NCBI RefSeq assembly: GCF_014645815.1
Contig: NZ_BMML01000015.1
Span: forward strand, 160,477-224,476
From: Streptomyces fuscichromogenes
GTDB lineage: Bacteria > Actinomycetota > Actinomycetes > Streptomycetales > Streptomycetaceae
Direction of reading: 5' to 3'
DNA length: 64,000 nt
The notes under the pieces are model-generated. The model made no database searches. It was not told the DNA's origin and saw only the letters and a list, made by a program, of their open reading frames with translations. Below are positions 7,878-17,355 of the stretch, in pieces; position 1 is the stretch's first letter, and each line of letters begins with the position of its first letter. The translations under genes and the position numbers were made by a program.

Positions 7878-10537
7878 TGGACACGCTCAGGGAAGCCTCT
7901 GCCGACAGGGAAGCCCCTGCCGACGCGGCCCGCTATGTGCTCGGCCCGGCCGCCGTGGTCCGCCTCGCGGGCAGCCCGGTCGCCGCGCTGGACGGGCTGC
8001 GGTGCGCGCGGAGCTGGCGTACCGCCCAGGACCTGGTGCGGCTGCGCGCCGGGATCGCCGAGACGACCGGCGGCCTGTCCGACCTGCTGCACACGGCGAT
8101 CGGCGCCGCGGGCGACGGGGAGCTCAAGGCCAGGCTCGTCGCGGTGCGCAGGGCCGTGCACCGCGGTCGCCGCGTCGATCCCGCCCGGCTGGCCGGCATA
8201 CCCGCCGAACTGCTCGCCCCGGTGCGGGACTGGACGGCGCGGGTCGCCGAACGCGACCGCCTGCTGGCGCTGCTGCCGGTCCAGGTCGAGGAGGACCGGG
8301 CCGCGAGCTACGAGGCGCTGCGCGACGCGGCCCGGGTGCCGGCGTTCCAGCTGGGCCTCGTGCACGCCAACCCGGACCTGTTCCTGGCCCTGCACAAGTG
8401 GTTCGGCACCGGACGCGCACCGCAGCGCCAGACCGTGCTGCGCCTCGCGCAGTACCTCGCCCGGTCCGCCGCGAAGACCAGCCCGTACTCCACGTTCACC
8501 ACCAGCGGCCTGGCCGCGTGGGGCGAGGCGGACGGGATCGTCGAACTGTCCGGCCCGCCCGCCCCGGGGCGGCTCGTCGCGACGACCGCGACCGAGATCA
8601 GCGTCGGGTCGCTGCACCGGATCGCGCGCGCCCTCTGCGAACGCCCCGAGTTCGTCGGCGGCTGCCGGGTCCGGATCAACCCCAGCGCCACGGACGTCGA
8701 CGGCGCGCTGGTGTTCCTGGGGCGTCGCCCCGTCGAGTACGTGCACACCCTCGCCCTCACCCCGACCCTGCGCCGGGTGATGGAACTGACCACGCACGAC
8801 AGCACGCTGGACGAGCTGCGGGGCAGGCTCCGGGCCCTGGCGGGCGACGGGCACCAGGTCGACGTGTTCCTGCGCCGGCTGGTGGCGCTGGGCCTGCTGG
8901 AGCTGGTCCCGCCGCTCGCCGACCAGACCCCGGACCCGGTCGCCGACCTGCGCGGCTGGCTGCACCGGCACCGGCAGCCCGGTCTGGAACGGCTGGACCG
9001 GACCCTGCACGGGGTGCAGGAGGCGCTGTCGACGTACCCGACGATCACCGCACCCGCCGACCGGGTCGCCGTCCGCGACGCCGTGATCCGCGGTCTGGAC
9101 ACGGCACTGCGCGAGGTGGGCGACCACGCCCACACGAACAGCCCGAAACTGGCCCAGGAGTTCGCCCGGTACAGCTTCTACGAGAACGCGGTGTACCCCG
9201 GTACGGCGGCCGTGCTGGACCGGCGCGCCTGGCGGCCGCTGCTGGACGACCTGGACGCGGTGCGCACGCTGCTCGGTCTGATCGGCCCCGATCTGCCGTT
9301 CAAGCTGACGCTCGGCTCGCTGTTCCAGAGCCGGTATCCGGCCGGTGCGGAGGTTCCGCTGCTGGTGTTCTACCGGGACGTGCTGGCCGAGCAGTCCGCC
9401 GGGGCCGGGCCGTCCGCGCTCGTGCACAGCCGGTTCGCCGGCCCGGACAGCCCGGTCGGGGCGGTGCGCGAGCTGTACCGGCTGCGCACCGCCGTCAAAG
9501 GGTTGCTGGGTGAGCGGACGCCCGACCCGGACGGGGTGGTCCGGGTGCGTCCCGAGGAGGTGCGCGCGTTGGCCGAGGACTGGCCGGACTGGGTGCGCAC
9601 ACCGACGTCCGTCGCGGTCTACTGCCAGCTGGCCGACGCCCCGCACGGCCCGGAACTGGTGGTCAACAACATCGGCTGCGGCTTCGGCCGGGGCCGCAAC
9701 CGGGTACGGCAGATCCTGGACGTGCTCGACCTGCGGGCCGGCCTGCCGGCCGAACCGGGGCCGGCCGCCGGCCACGGCGACGTGCTCTTCGCCGAGTTCG
9801 AGGCCGTGGCCCGGTCCGCCGTCAACGTCAGGAAGCCGGGCGTCCGGCTGGTCGTCGACTATCCCGGGGTGCGCAGCGTGCGCGAGGCCGCCGACCTGCT
9901 GCCGGTCAACGACCTGTACGTGCGGCGCGGCGACGACGGTCTGCTCGCGCTGGAGTCGCGGCGGCTCGGCCGGCGGATCTGCCCGGTCCACCCGGGCCTG
10001 GGCGCCGACCGGCTGCTGCCGCCCGCCGCCCGCTTCATGCTGGAGGCGTTCGGCGAGGCCAACACCTGGTTCGGCGCGCACACCGAGTTGCGGATGACGT
10101 CGGACCCGCGGGCGGACGACGGCGTCCGCCACCTGCCCCGGCTGATGGTCGGCGACGTGGTGCTGCGCCGCGCCATGTGGATGACCCGCGCGGACCGGCT
10201 GCCCCGGCGGGCCGACGCGACGACCGACGCGGCCTGGATGCTGAGGACGGCCGACTGGCTGGCCGAACACGGCATCCCCGAGCGCTGCTTCGTCACCGTT
10301 CTCGACCCGGCCGTCCTGGCCCCGGGCGGGAGCGGCCAGGGGCCGAGCAACGACACCAAGCCGAACTACGTGGATTTCGCGAGCACGCTGCTGCTGCTCG
10401 GGTTGGAACGCAGGCTCGCCGAGCCGAACTCGATCGTGCAGATCAGCGAGATGGTGCCGGACCCCGGCCACGTCCGCGGCGAGCACGTCGCCGAGTACAT
10501 CGTGGAACTGAACGAGCCCGGAGTGACCTATGTCTGA
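7877..10537 (+). CDS. Lantibiotic dehydratase N-terminal (glutamylation) protein, set 1
   Basis: An 886-residue class I LanB N-terminal domain protein. The family activates Ser/Thr by transferring glutamate from Glu-tRNA; elimination is done by a separate small protein, here the next gene. Family signatures include AAKTSPYSTFTTSG (about 198-211), the GCGFGRGRNRVRQ region (about 598-610), DWLAEHGIPERCFVTVL near the C-terminus and a final YIVELNEP. The size fits TbtB/NosE-type split dehydratases. It starts as TGATG with the previous stop and overlaps the next gene by 8 bases. It is paralogous to the protein at 14878. Confidence 0.92.
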   Translation: MDTLREASADREAPADAARYVLGPAAVVRLAGSPVAALDGLRCARSWRTAQDLVRLRAGIAETTGGLSDLLHTAIGAAGDGELKARLVAVRRAVHRGRRVDPARLAGIPAELLAPVRDWTARVAERDRLLALLPVQVEEDRAASYEALRDAARVPAFQLGLVHANPDLFLALHKWFGTGRAPQRQTVLRLAQYLARSAAKTSPYSTFTTSGLAAWGEADGIVELSGPPAPGRLVATTATEISVGSLHRIARALCERPEFVGGCRVRINPSATDVDGALVFLGRRPVEYVHTLALTPTLRRVMELTTHDSTLDELRGRLRALAGDGHQVDVFLRRLVALGLLELVPPLADQTPDPVADLRGWLHRHRQPGLERLDRTLHGVQEALSTYPTITAPADRVAVRDAVIRGLDTALREVGDHAHTNSPKLAQEFARYSFYENAVYPGTAAVLDRRAWRPLLDDLDAVRTLLGLIGPDLPFKLTLGSLFQSRYPAGAEVPLLVFYRDVLAEQSAGAGPSALVHSRFAGPDSPVGAVRELYRLRTAVKGLLGERTPDPDGVVRVRPEEVRALAEDWPDWVRTPTSVAVYCQLADAPHGPELVVNNIGCGFGRGRNRVRQILDVLDLRAGLPAEPGPAAGHGDVLFAEFEAVARSAVNVRKPGVRLVVDYPGVRSVREAADLLPVNDLYVRRGDDGLLALESRRLGRRICPVHPGLGADRLLPPAARFMLEAFGEANTWFGAHTELRMTSDPRADDGVRHLPRLMVGDVVLRRAMWMTRADRLPRRADATTDAAWMLRTADWLAEHGIPERCFVTVLDPAVLAPGGSGQGPSNDTKPNYVDFASTLLLLGLERRLAEPNSIVQISEMVPDPGHVRGEHVAEYIVELNEPGVTYV

Positions 10538-11507
10538 GCGCAGTTGGGTCAGCGCCCACCTCTTCTACCACGGCGATCAGGACGCCGCGATCGTCGGCGT
10601 CGTCAGGCCCGCGGCCGAGCGGCTGCGCCGGGCCGGACTCGCCGACGGCTTCTTCTTCCTCCGCTACTGGGAGGGCGGTCCGCATCTGCGGCTGCGGGTG
10701 CTCACCTCCCCGGAGCACGTCCAGGAGGTCCGTTCGGTCATCGAGGAGACGGCCGCGGAGTTCTACCGGACCTCGCCGTCGCACTCCTCGATGACCGCGC
10801 AGGAGTACGCCGAGTCCGCGCCCGGCCTCGCCGGGCTGGAGCGGATGACCGACTACGACACGGAGTTGCACCCCGACAACTCGGTGGCGTTCATCGACTA
10901 CGTCCCGGAGACCGAGGTGTTCGGCACCGGCCGCTCGCTGGCGGCGGTCGAGAGGCAGCTCATGGCGGCCAGCGCGCTGGCGGTCGAACTGGTCGCGCGC
11001 GGGCGCACGCCGGGACAGCGGGCCATGGACGCCTTCGCCATGCTGGCCGCCAACCGCACCCTGTTCACCGGCATCCTGCCCGAACTCGCCTACCAGGCAC
11101 GGTTCCTGGTGGAGAGCGGCGGCGGGGCGGCGCGGCTGCTGGAATCGGCGGAGTTCGAGAAGCACTTCGACGCGAACAAGGCCGCGCTGCGGGCCGGCCT
11201 GGAGGCGGTGTGGGCGTCGACGCGTGGTGTGGCGCTGCCGGACGCGTCCGTGGCGAACAGGTGGCTGACGACCATGCGGGACCTCAACGACACCCTGGTG
11301 GAACTGGAGTTGCTGGGCGAGCTGGACGCCTATCCCAGCTTCGAGGCCCCGGCCGACGTGCTGGAGCACATCAACCACCTGGTGCCCCAGCTGATCGTGG
11401 AACGCTGCGCGCATCTGATGTGCAACCGGCTGGGCATCAGTCTGGCCCAGGAGTCCCATCTGCGGCTGCTGCTGACCAGGACCGCGTTCGACCTGTGTGC
11501 GGTGTGA
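10530..11507 (+). CDS. SpaB_C/thiopep_ocin-domain protein, probable glutamate-elimination enzyme, set 1
   Basis: A 325-residue stand-alone C-terminal LanB domain (thiopeptide-type bacteriocin biosynthesis family). It begins WVSAHLFYHGDQD and has the FFFLRYWEGGPHLRLRV strand that carries the conserved RxW...GPHLR residues. The length matches TbtC/NosD-type elimination proteins (roughly 300-330 residues). The 8-base overlap with the glutamylation gene strongly suggests they form one split dehydratase that makes dehydroalanine/dehydrobutyrine. An alternative role is [4+2] pyridine synthase (TbtD/TclM), which shares the fold; the 374-residue paralogue at 17352 is the better size match for that. 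Confidence 0.85.
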   Translation: MSERSWVSAHLFYHGDQDAAIVGVVRPAAERLRRAGLADGFFFLRYWEGGPHLRLRVLTSPEHVQEVRSVIEETAAEFYRTSPSHSSMTAQEYAESAPGLAGLERMTDYDTELHPDNSVAFIDYVPETEVFGTGRSLAAVERQLMAASALAVELVARGRTPGQRAMDAFAMLAANRTLFTGILPELAYQARFLVESGGGAARLLESAEFEKHFDANKAALRAGLEAVWASTRGVALPDASVANRWLTTMRDLNDTLVELELLGELDAYPSFEAPADVLEHINHLVPQLIVERCAHLMCNRLGISLAQESHLRLLLTRTAFDLCAV

Positions 11508-11511
11508 CGCC

Positions 11512-12927
11512 ATGACCAAGGGGACCACGCGCTATCACGAGGACGTCCACACCCCGACCGAGGTCGCGAACCCGGGGTCGTACCCGCCCCGGGTGGTCAA
11601 GACCTACCCGGGCGCGCCGCGGCACCCGCTGCCCTGGCCGCCGGAGCGGTCCGCGCACCGGCTGGGCAGGCTGCTCGCCGATCTCGGCGGCATCACCCGG
11701 TCGCAGTGGCTGACCCCGCTGGACATGCTGCCCTTCACCGACAGCTTCGAGGCCATCCCGGACGCCGATCCGCTGCAGTGGCTGGTGACCCGCCGCCCGA
11801 CGCCGTCGGGCGGCGCCCGCTACAGCGCGGAGTGGTACGTGCTCGCCGGCCCCGACTCCGAGGTGCCCACCGGCGTCTACTACTACGACCCGGCCCGGCA
11901 CGACCTGGTGCGGCTGCGCGCGGGCGACTACCGGAGCTGGGCGGCGTCCCGGCCGGCCGGGACGGTCCTCGTGCAGACCAACGTGTTCTGGCGGCTGGCC
12001 GCCAAGTACGGCGAGATGTACTACCGCCTCGCCTGCCTGGAGGCCGGCATCCAGGTGGCGCAGGCCCTCGTGGTCGCGGAGGGCCAGAACGCCACGGCCC
12101 GGCTGTGCTTTCCCGACGCCGATGTCGCCGAGGTGCTGGGGCTCGACCCCGGGGAGGAGGGGGCGCACGCGGTCGTCGAGCTGCTCCCGCCGGTGCCCGC
12201 CGGGTACGGCGGGCCCTCGCTGGCCGCGTTCCCGCGCGCCCACGGTGCCCACACGGCCGTGCTCGCGCAGAGCCGCCCCGGCCCGGAACCGCTGCCGGCC
12301 GCGCCTTCGGGAGAGGGCAAGCGGGTCGGCCTGCCGCACGCGGCACCGGATCTGGCGGCCGGCACCCGGACCCGGCACGCGGCCATGCGGGGCTTCAGCG
12401 GCGCGACCATGTCGGCCGGCGCGCTGGCCACGATTCTCACCGCCTACGCGCAGGACGCCCGCTGGGACCTGCCGGCCAACCTGGTCGAGTTCTACTGCGT
12501 CGTCGCCGACGTGACCGGCGTCCCGGCCGGTGCCTACCGCTACCACCCGGGCGAACACGAGCTGGAGCTGGTGGGCGAGGGCGACCCCCGGCAGCGGCTG
12601 CGCGAGGCGGCGCTGGCCGCGCTGACCCAGCAGGGCGCCCGCACGGCGAACGTGTGGCTGCTGCCGGTGGGAGACGCCGAAGCGGCCGAGGAGCGGTTCG
12701 GCGCCCGCTGGTACCGGGTGCAGCAGGCCGCCGCCGGTGCCGCGCTGCACCGGGCCTGCCTGGCCGCCGCGACCGTCGACGTGGCGAGCCGGATCCAGAA
12801 CGACGTGCTCACCCACCTGCTGGACACCTGGTTCGGCCTGTCCGGGCGCCGCCGGAGCCTCCTGGTGGCCCAGTTCGGCACCGAACACCCCGGCGGACTA
12901 CGCCCCGAGTTCCGGCTGACGTGGTGA
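11512..12927 (+). CDS. SagB-type azoline dehydrogenase, set 2
   Basis: A 471-residue second nitroreductase-fold dehydrogenase. Its N-terminal half has EWYVLAGPDSEVPTGVYYYD and the YRLACLEAGIQVAQAL helix. Its C-terminal half has YCVVADVTGVPAGAYRYHP and VQQAAAGAALHRACLAA. It begins 4 bases after the previous stop and opens the second maturation set. Thiopeptide clusters that make both thiazoles and oxazoles, such as berninamycin-type clusters, can carry two YcaO/SagB pairs, so the two dehydrogenases may differ in ring type or position. A catalytic loss in one of them cannot be excluded. The ATG at 11512 is taken over the in-frame GTG at 11497, which lies inside the preceding gene. Confidence 0.88.
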   Translation: MTKGTTRYHEDVHTPTEVANPGSYPPRVVKTYPGAPRHPLPWPPERSAHRLGRLLADLGGITRSQWLTPLDMLPFTDSFEAIPDADPLQWLVTRRPTPSGGARYSAEWYVLAGPDSEVPTGVYYYDPARHDLVRLRAGDYRSWAASRPAGTVLVQTNVFWRLAAKYGEMYYRLACLEAGIQVAQALVVAEGQNATARLCFPDADVAEVLGLDPGEEGAHAVVELLPPVPAGYGGPSLAAFPRAHGAHTAVLAQSRPGPEPLPAAPSGEGKRVGLPHAAPDLAAGTRTRHAAMRGFSGATMSAGALATILTAYAQDARWDLPANLVEFYCVVADVTGVPAGAYRYHPGEHELELVGEGDPRQRLREAALAALTQQGARTANVWLLPVGDAEAAEERFGARWYRVQQAAAGAALHRACLAAATVDVASRIQNDVLTHLLDTWFGLSGRRRSLLVAQFGTEHPGGLRPEFRLTW

Positions 12928-12932
12928 GGGCG

Positions 12933-13012
12933 GGCGTGGTGCGGGCCGACGGGGTGCGGACCGGTGTGGTGCGGACCGATGTGGTGCCTGATGTGGCGCG
13001 GGCCGGTGTGGG
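12933..13012 (+). repeat. 15-base tandem repeat tract before the second YcaO gene
   Basis: About five imperfect 15-base units of the form GGTGTGGTGCGGACC fill the gap between the set-2 dehydrogenase and the second YcaO gene. The tract is followed directly by the GGGAGGGAGGGGCGAAG ribosome binding region. This is the only sizeable gap inside the maturation operon. It may be a remnant of a fused or slipped coding segment, since it stays open in one frame into the next gene. Confidence 0.6.
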
Positions 13013-13027
13013 GAGGGAGGGGCGAAG

Positions 13028-14881
13028 GTGAGTGAGACGGTGCTCGGTGGTGGTCGGCTGGCCGCTGCCATCGCGCGGCGGCCACCGTCGGTGCTGGTGG
13101 TGGCACGCGACGGCTGGGACGACGGCGACTGGGCCGCGGCGCACGACCGGGGCGAACCCTGGCTGCCGGTGTGGACCGAGCTCGACCGGGTCGTGATCGG
13201 TCCGCTGGTACGGCCCGGTGCGCGCGGCTGCGTCTGGTGCGTGCAGAAATGGCGGGCCGGCGCGCCCGAACGCGACCAGTGGACGGAGCAGTTGCGCACG
13301 GACGACCGGATCGCGGCGCGGCCGTCGGACTGGCTGTCCGACGTCGCCGCCGAGAGCGTGCGCGAGCTGCTGCACTCCGGCGTCGCCGAGAACCGCTGCT
13401 GGTACCTCGGCCTGCGCGATCTGTCCCTGACCCGGCACACCTTCCTCCCGGACCCGCTGTGCCCGGTCTGCGGGGCGCTGCCCGAGGACACGGCCGCCCG
13501 AGCGGAGATCGTCCCCCGGTCCCGGCCCAAGCCCTCGGTGCGCGCCGCCCGGATCGGCGAGCTCTCCGAACCCCGGCTGACCGAGCTGTACGTCGATGCC
13601 GAGACCGGTGTGGTCGCCCCGCCCCGCGGCCTGCGGGACTCGCTGTTCCCGCTGGCCGAGGCGGTCCTGACCGAGTACGGCTACCGCGGCGAGGCCGGCT
13701 TCGGACGCACCCGAGACTTCGCCTCCTGCCGGGCCACCGCGGTGGCCGAGGCCCTGGAGCGGCTCGGCGGCCAGTGGCCCTGGGGCAAGCGGACCACGGT
13801 GCGCGGCAGCTACGCCGAACTCGCCGCCGACGCCCTCGACCCCCGTTCGCTCGGCCTGTTCCCCGCGGCGCGCTACCTGGAGCCGGACTGCCCCTACCAG
13901 CCGTTCACCGAGGACGCCGTGGTGTCCTGGGTGTGGGCGTACTCGTTCCGCGAGGCCCGGCCGGTGCTCGTCCCGGAGACGTACGCGTACTACCGGACCA
14001 CCTGGCAGCCGGGGGCAGCCGCACCGGACAAGCCCTTCACCTTCGAGATCTCCAACGGCTGCGCGCTCGGCGGCTGCGTGGAGGAGGCGATCCTGCACGG
14101 GATCCTGGAGGTCGTCGAGCGCGACGCGTTCCTGATGACCTGGTACGCCCGGATGCCCGTCCCGGAGGTGGACCTCGCGCGGGCGCCCGACCCGCGCATC
14201 GGGCTCGTCGTCGAACGCATCGAGCGCACCGGATACCGGCTCCGCGTCTTCGACATGACCCTGGCCGAGGCGATTCCCGCGTTCTGGGTGCTGGCGCAGG
14301 ACACCACCGGCGCCGCCACCCGGCCCCGGGTCGTCTGCACCAGCGGATCGGCGCTGGACCCGGCCGCCGCCGTGCTCACCGCGCTCGGCGAGCTGGCGCC
14401 CATCATCGAACAGGAGGCACGCAGATACCCCGCCGAGGCCGAACGGGCCCGGCGGATGGCCGCCGATCCCGAGCTGGTGCGCGTCATGACCGACCACGCG
14501 CTGTGCAACGCGACCCCGGAGGCGTACGACCGCTTCGGCTTCCTGCTCTCCGGCGACCGCCGGACCGGCTGGGACCGGCTCGGCCGCACACCCTGGCCGG
14601 GCCATGCCGACCTGCGGGACGACCTGACCGAGGCCGTCGCCCGGATGCTGGCCGGCGGCATGGACGTGGTGGTCGTGGACCAGACCTCGCCGCTGCACGA
14701 GGCCGCCGGCCTGACTTGCGTGAAGGTGATCGCGCCCGGTGCCCTGTCCATGACCTTCGGCCACCGCAACCGGCGGACCACCGGGCTGCCCCGGCTGCAC
14801 GAGGTCCCCTACCGGCTCGGCCACGCGCCCCGCCCCCTGACCGACGCCGACCTCAACCCGCACCCCCACCCGTTCCCATGA
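13028..14881 (+). CDS. YcaO cyclodehydratase, set 2, with E1-like C-terminal remnant
   Basis: A 617-residue YcaO protein clearly paralogous to the one at 4675. ATP motifs are AVAEALERL (about 239-247) and NGCALGGCVEEAILHGILEV followed by VERD (about 343-366), and it ends in the same NPHPHPFP tail. It is longer at the N-terminus: residues 1-80 resemble the tail of a ThiF-like partner (EPWLPVWTELDRVVIGPLVRP), with CxxC pairs near 67-70 and 143-146 forming a probable zinc site. No RRE is visible, so it may depend on the leader-binding protein at 2697. The GTG start is supported by GGGAGGGAGGGG just upstream. It may make a different subset of rings, for example oxazolines. Confidence 0.92.
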   Translation: MSETVLGGGRLAAAIARRPPSVLVVARDGWDDGDWAAAHDRGEPWLPVWTELDRVVIGPLVRPGARGCVWCVQKWRAGAPERDQWTEQLRTDDRIAARPSDWLSDVAAESVRELLHSGVAENRCWYLGLRDLSLTRHTFLPDPLCPVCGALPEDTAARAEIVPRSRPKPSVRAARIGELSEPRLTELYVDAETGVVAPPRGLRDSLFPLAEAVLTEYGYRGEAGFGRTRDFASCRATAVAEALERLGGQWPWGKRTTVRGSYAELAADALDPRSLGLFPAARYLEPDCPYQPFTEDAVVSWVWAYSFREARPVLVPETYAYYRTTWQPGAAAPDKPFTFEISNGCALGGCVEEAILHGILEVVERDAFLMTWYARMPVPEVDLARAPDPRIGLVVERIERTGYRLRVFDMTLAEAIPAFWVLAQDTTGAATRPRVVCTSGSALDPAAAVLTALGELAPIIEQEARRYPAEAERARRMAADPELVRVMTDHALCNATPEAYDRFGFLLSGDRRTGWDRLGRTPWPGHADLRDDLTEAVARMLAGGMDVVVVDQTSPLHEAAGLTCVKVIAPGALSMTFGHRNRRTTGLPRLHEVPYRLGHAPRPLTDADLNPHPHPFP

Positions 14882-17355
14882 GCGGCCACGCCACCACCTT
14901 CGCGGTCCGCGTCGCGGCCCTCCCGGCGACCGTGCCCGGCCGGCTCGTCGACCACCGGCTGCGGCAGGCGCTGCTCACGACGTCCCGTACGGCGGCCGAG
15001 CTGACGGCCGAGGCCGCCGTACTGTCCGACCGCTGCCACGCCGTGATCGGAGCCCTGCGCGACCCCGCGGCGAAACCGAAGCTGGTCGCGCTGCGGCGTA
15101 CCGTGCACCAGTTGCGCGACCCGGCGCGACTGCTCGCCGACCCCCTGGTCACCGCCGCCCTCGACGCCGCACCCGACACCGAACTCGCCGCGGACATAAC
15201 CGAGTTCGGCCGCAAGCTGGGCGATCACCGCGCCGCGCGCGCGGAGTTGCCGGCCGTGCTGGCCGAAGCGGACCGGTCCGTGGACGCCAGGCTGCGCGCG
15301 ATCGCCGCCGACCCCCGCTTCGACCAGGGCCTCGCGCACGCCAGCCCGACCCTGCGCGAGGTGCTGCGGCGCAAGCCCGGCAGACAGGAGCTGATCCGGC
15401 TGGCCGGCTACGTCGTCCGCGCCGCGGTCAAGACCAGCCCGTTCAGCACCTTCACCGCGAGCGGCCTGGGCCGGTTCGTCCCGGACGGGCCGGCCCTGCG
15501 CTGGACCGCGACCGAGCCGCCGCGCTCGGTCGTCGAACTCGACCTGTCGGTCCTCGCTCCGCTGACCGCCGGGCTGGCCGCCGGGCTGACCGGGCCGACG
15601 GTCCGGATCAACCCGAGCGCGCGCCTGGTTGCCGACAGCGTCCGGTTCCTCGGACCGGCACCGGCCGAGGAGCTCCTCACCCTGCCGCTGACCCCGCCGC
15701 TGCGGCACTGCCTGCGGGCCGCCGCCGCCCGGCCGACGCTCGCCGAGCTGACCGCCGGCTTTCCCGCGCCGCCGGAGCGGGCGGCCGGATACCTGAGCTC
15801 GCTGCTGGCGAGCGGCCTGCTGATGCTCCGGCCGGACCCGGACTTCGACGAGCACGGGGTCGATCCGCTGGGCCGGCTGGCGGACCGGGTGCCCGGACTG
15901 GACGAGGTCCGGGAGGCGCTGCGCGGCTACGCGGACGCGAACGGGACCGACCGGACCGCGCTCGGATCGGCGCTGGCCGAGCGGCTGCCGGCCCTCGGCA
16001 TCACGGGCAGGCTGCGGGACGTCGTCACCGAACAGTCGGTCATCCCCGGAGTCGTGGTCGAGGCGGGCCTGCCCGCCTGGCGGGACATCCTCGGCGATCT
16101 CGCCGTCGCCGGCCGGCTGCTCGCGGTCTTCGACGGCGCGCTGCCGTTCAGGCTGGCCGTCGCCGCGTTCGTCCGGGAGCGCTTCGGCACCGGAGCACCG
16201 GTGCCGTTCGACCGGTTCTACGCCGAACTCGTGCGGGACGGCCACGAGGCCATGCGGCTGCACCCCGCCGCGGTCGCCTTCGACATGACCGGGTCCACCG
16301 GGACCCTGGCCGCGAGCCCGGTCGCGGAGGTACGCGAACTGGCAGGCCTGATCGCCGACGTCCGGCGCGCGCTGCCCGACCGGCGGCGGGTCGAGCGGGT
16401 GCTCGACGCGTCGCCCGCCTGGGTGCGTCCGCCCGGCTCGGTCGCCGTGTACGCCCAGTACGACGGCGCCCGGCTGATCGTGAACGCGGTGAACTCCGGA
16501 TTCGGCCGGGGCCGGGCCCAGGTGCGCCGGCTCCTGCGCCATGTCGCGGACGATCCGCTCCCGGTCGACGCGGTGTACCCGGGCGCGCCGGTGTACGCGG
16601 AGTTCGCGCAGACCCTCGCCACCTCGCTCAACCAGCGCGAGCTGACCCTGCCGGACCGGCTCGACTACCCGCCGCCCGCCCGTCTGACGGTCGGCGTGGA
16701 CGACGACGGGCTGCCGGCCCTCTTCGACGACGGGACGGTCGTCCGGCCCGTGCACGGCGGACTCTCCTACGAGCGGCAGCTCCCGCCCGTCATGGCGTTG
16801 CTGATCGAGGCCTTCGGCGAGACCCCCGTCCTGCTGCGGCCCGACCAGCCGCTGGAGCACGACGTGAGCGCCGGCGGCGGGGCGGGCCGGGTGCTGCACG
16901 CGCCCCGGCTGACCCTCGGGCGGGTGGTGCTCCGCCGGGCCGCCTGGGTGGCCCAGGCCGGAACCCTGCCGTGCCGCCCGCCCGGTCGGTCCGACGCGGA
17001 CTTCCTGCTCACGATGGCGGCCTGGCTGGCCGAACACGGCATCCCGCCGCGGTTCTTCGTGTCCGTGCTGCGGCCGCCCGCCATCGCGGCCGGCGCGCTC
17101 GCGGGGGATCGCAGCCGCAAGCCGGTGTACGTCGACATCGGCTCGCCGCCTCTCGTACGGGCCTTCGAGCGAATGGCCGGGGACCCGGCCGGTGTGGCCG
17201 TGTTCCACGAGGTCGCTCCGGAGCCGGAGACGGCGGTCGTCGACCACCAGGGGGTACCGCGGGTGACCGAGTACGTGATCGAGCTCAACTGCCTTGAACA
17301 CCGGCGGGATTACCGGCGGGAATGCCGGCAGGAATGCCAGGGAGAAGAGAGATGA
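14878..17355 (+). CDS. Lantibiotic dehydratase N-terminal (glutamylation) protein, set 2
   Basis: An 825-residue paralogue of the protein at 7877. It keeps AVKTSPFSTFTASG (about 185-198), NSGFGRGRAQVRRLL, AAWLAEHGIPPRFFVSVL and VTEYVIELN near the end. It overlaps both neighbours as ATGA. After the normal family end (VIELN) comes an odd basic tail RRDY-RREC-RQEC, encoded by three 12-base tandem units at 17301-17336. The core peptide has only three Ser and one Thr, so two complete glutamylation/elimination sets look excessive. This one could act on other positions, as a peptide aminoacyl-tRNA ligase-like enzyme, or as a structural partner. Confidence 0.88.
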   Translation: MSGHATTFAVRVAALPATVPGRLVDHRLRQALLTTSRTAAELTAEAAVLSDRCHAVIGALRDPAAKPKLVALRRTVHQLRDPARLLADPLVTAALDAAPDTELAADITEFGRKLGDHRAARAELPAVLAEADRSVDARLRAIAADPRFDQGLAHASPTLREVLRRKPGRQELIRLAGYVVRAAVKTSPFSTFTASGLGRFVPDGPALRWTATEPPRSVVELDLSVLAPLTAGLAAGLTGPTVRINPSARLVADSVRFLGPAPAEELLTLPLTPPLRHCLRAAAARPTLAELTAGFPAPPERAAGYLSSLLASGLLMLRPDPDFDEHGVDPLGRLADRVPGLDEVREALRGYADANGTDRTALGSALAERLPALGITGRLRDVVTEQSVIPGVVVEAGLPAWRDILGDLAVAGRLLAVFDGALPFRLAVAAFVRERFGTGAPVPFDRFYAELVRDGHEAMRLHPAAVAFDMTGSTGTLAASPVAEVRELAGLIADVRRALPDRRRVERVLDASPAWVRPPGSVAVYAQYDGARLIVNAVNSGFGRGRAQVRRLLRHVADDPLPVDAVYPGAPVYAEFAQTLATSLNQRELTLPDRLDYPPPARLTVGVDDDGLPALFDDGTVVRPVHGGLSYERQLPPVMALLIEAFGETPVLLRPDQPLEHDVSAGGGAGRVLHAPRLTLGRVVLRRAAWVAQAGTLPCRPPGRSDADFLLTMAAWLAEHGIPPRFFVSVLRPPAIAAGALAGDRSRKPVYVDIGSPPLVRAFERMAGDPAGVAVFHEVAPEPETAVVDHQGVPRVTEYVIELNCLEHRRDYRRECRQECQGEER
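17301..17340 (+). repeat. 12-base tandem repeat at the 3' end of a dehydratase gene
   Basis: Three units of CCGGCGGGAWTR type plus a partial fourth run in frame and encode RRDY, RREC, RQEC at the C-terminus of the set-2 glutamylation protein. The unit length (12) keeps the frame, so copy number could vary without harming translation. Confidence 0.7.
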
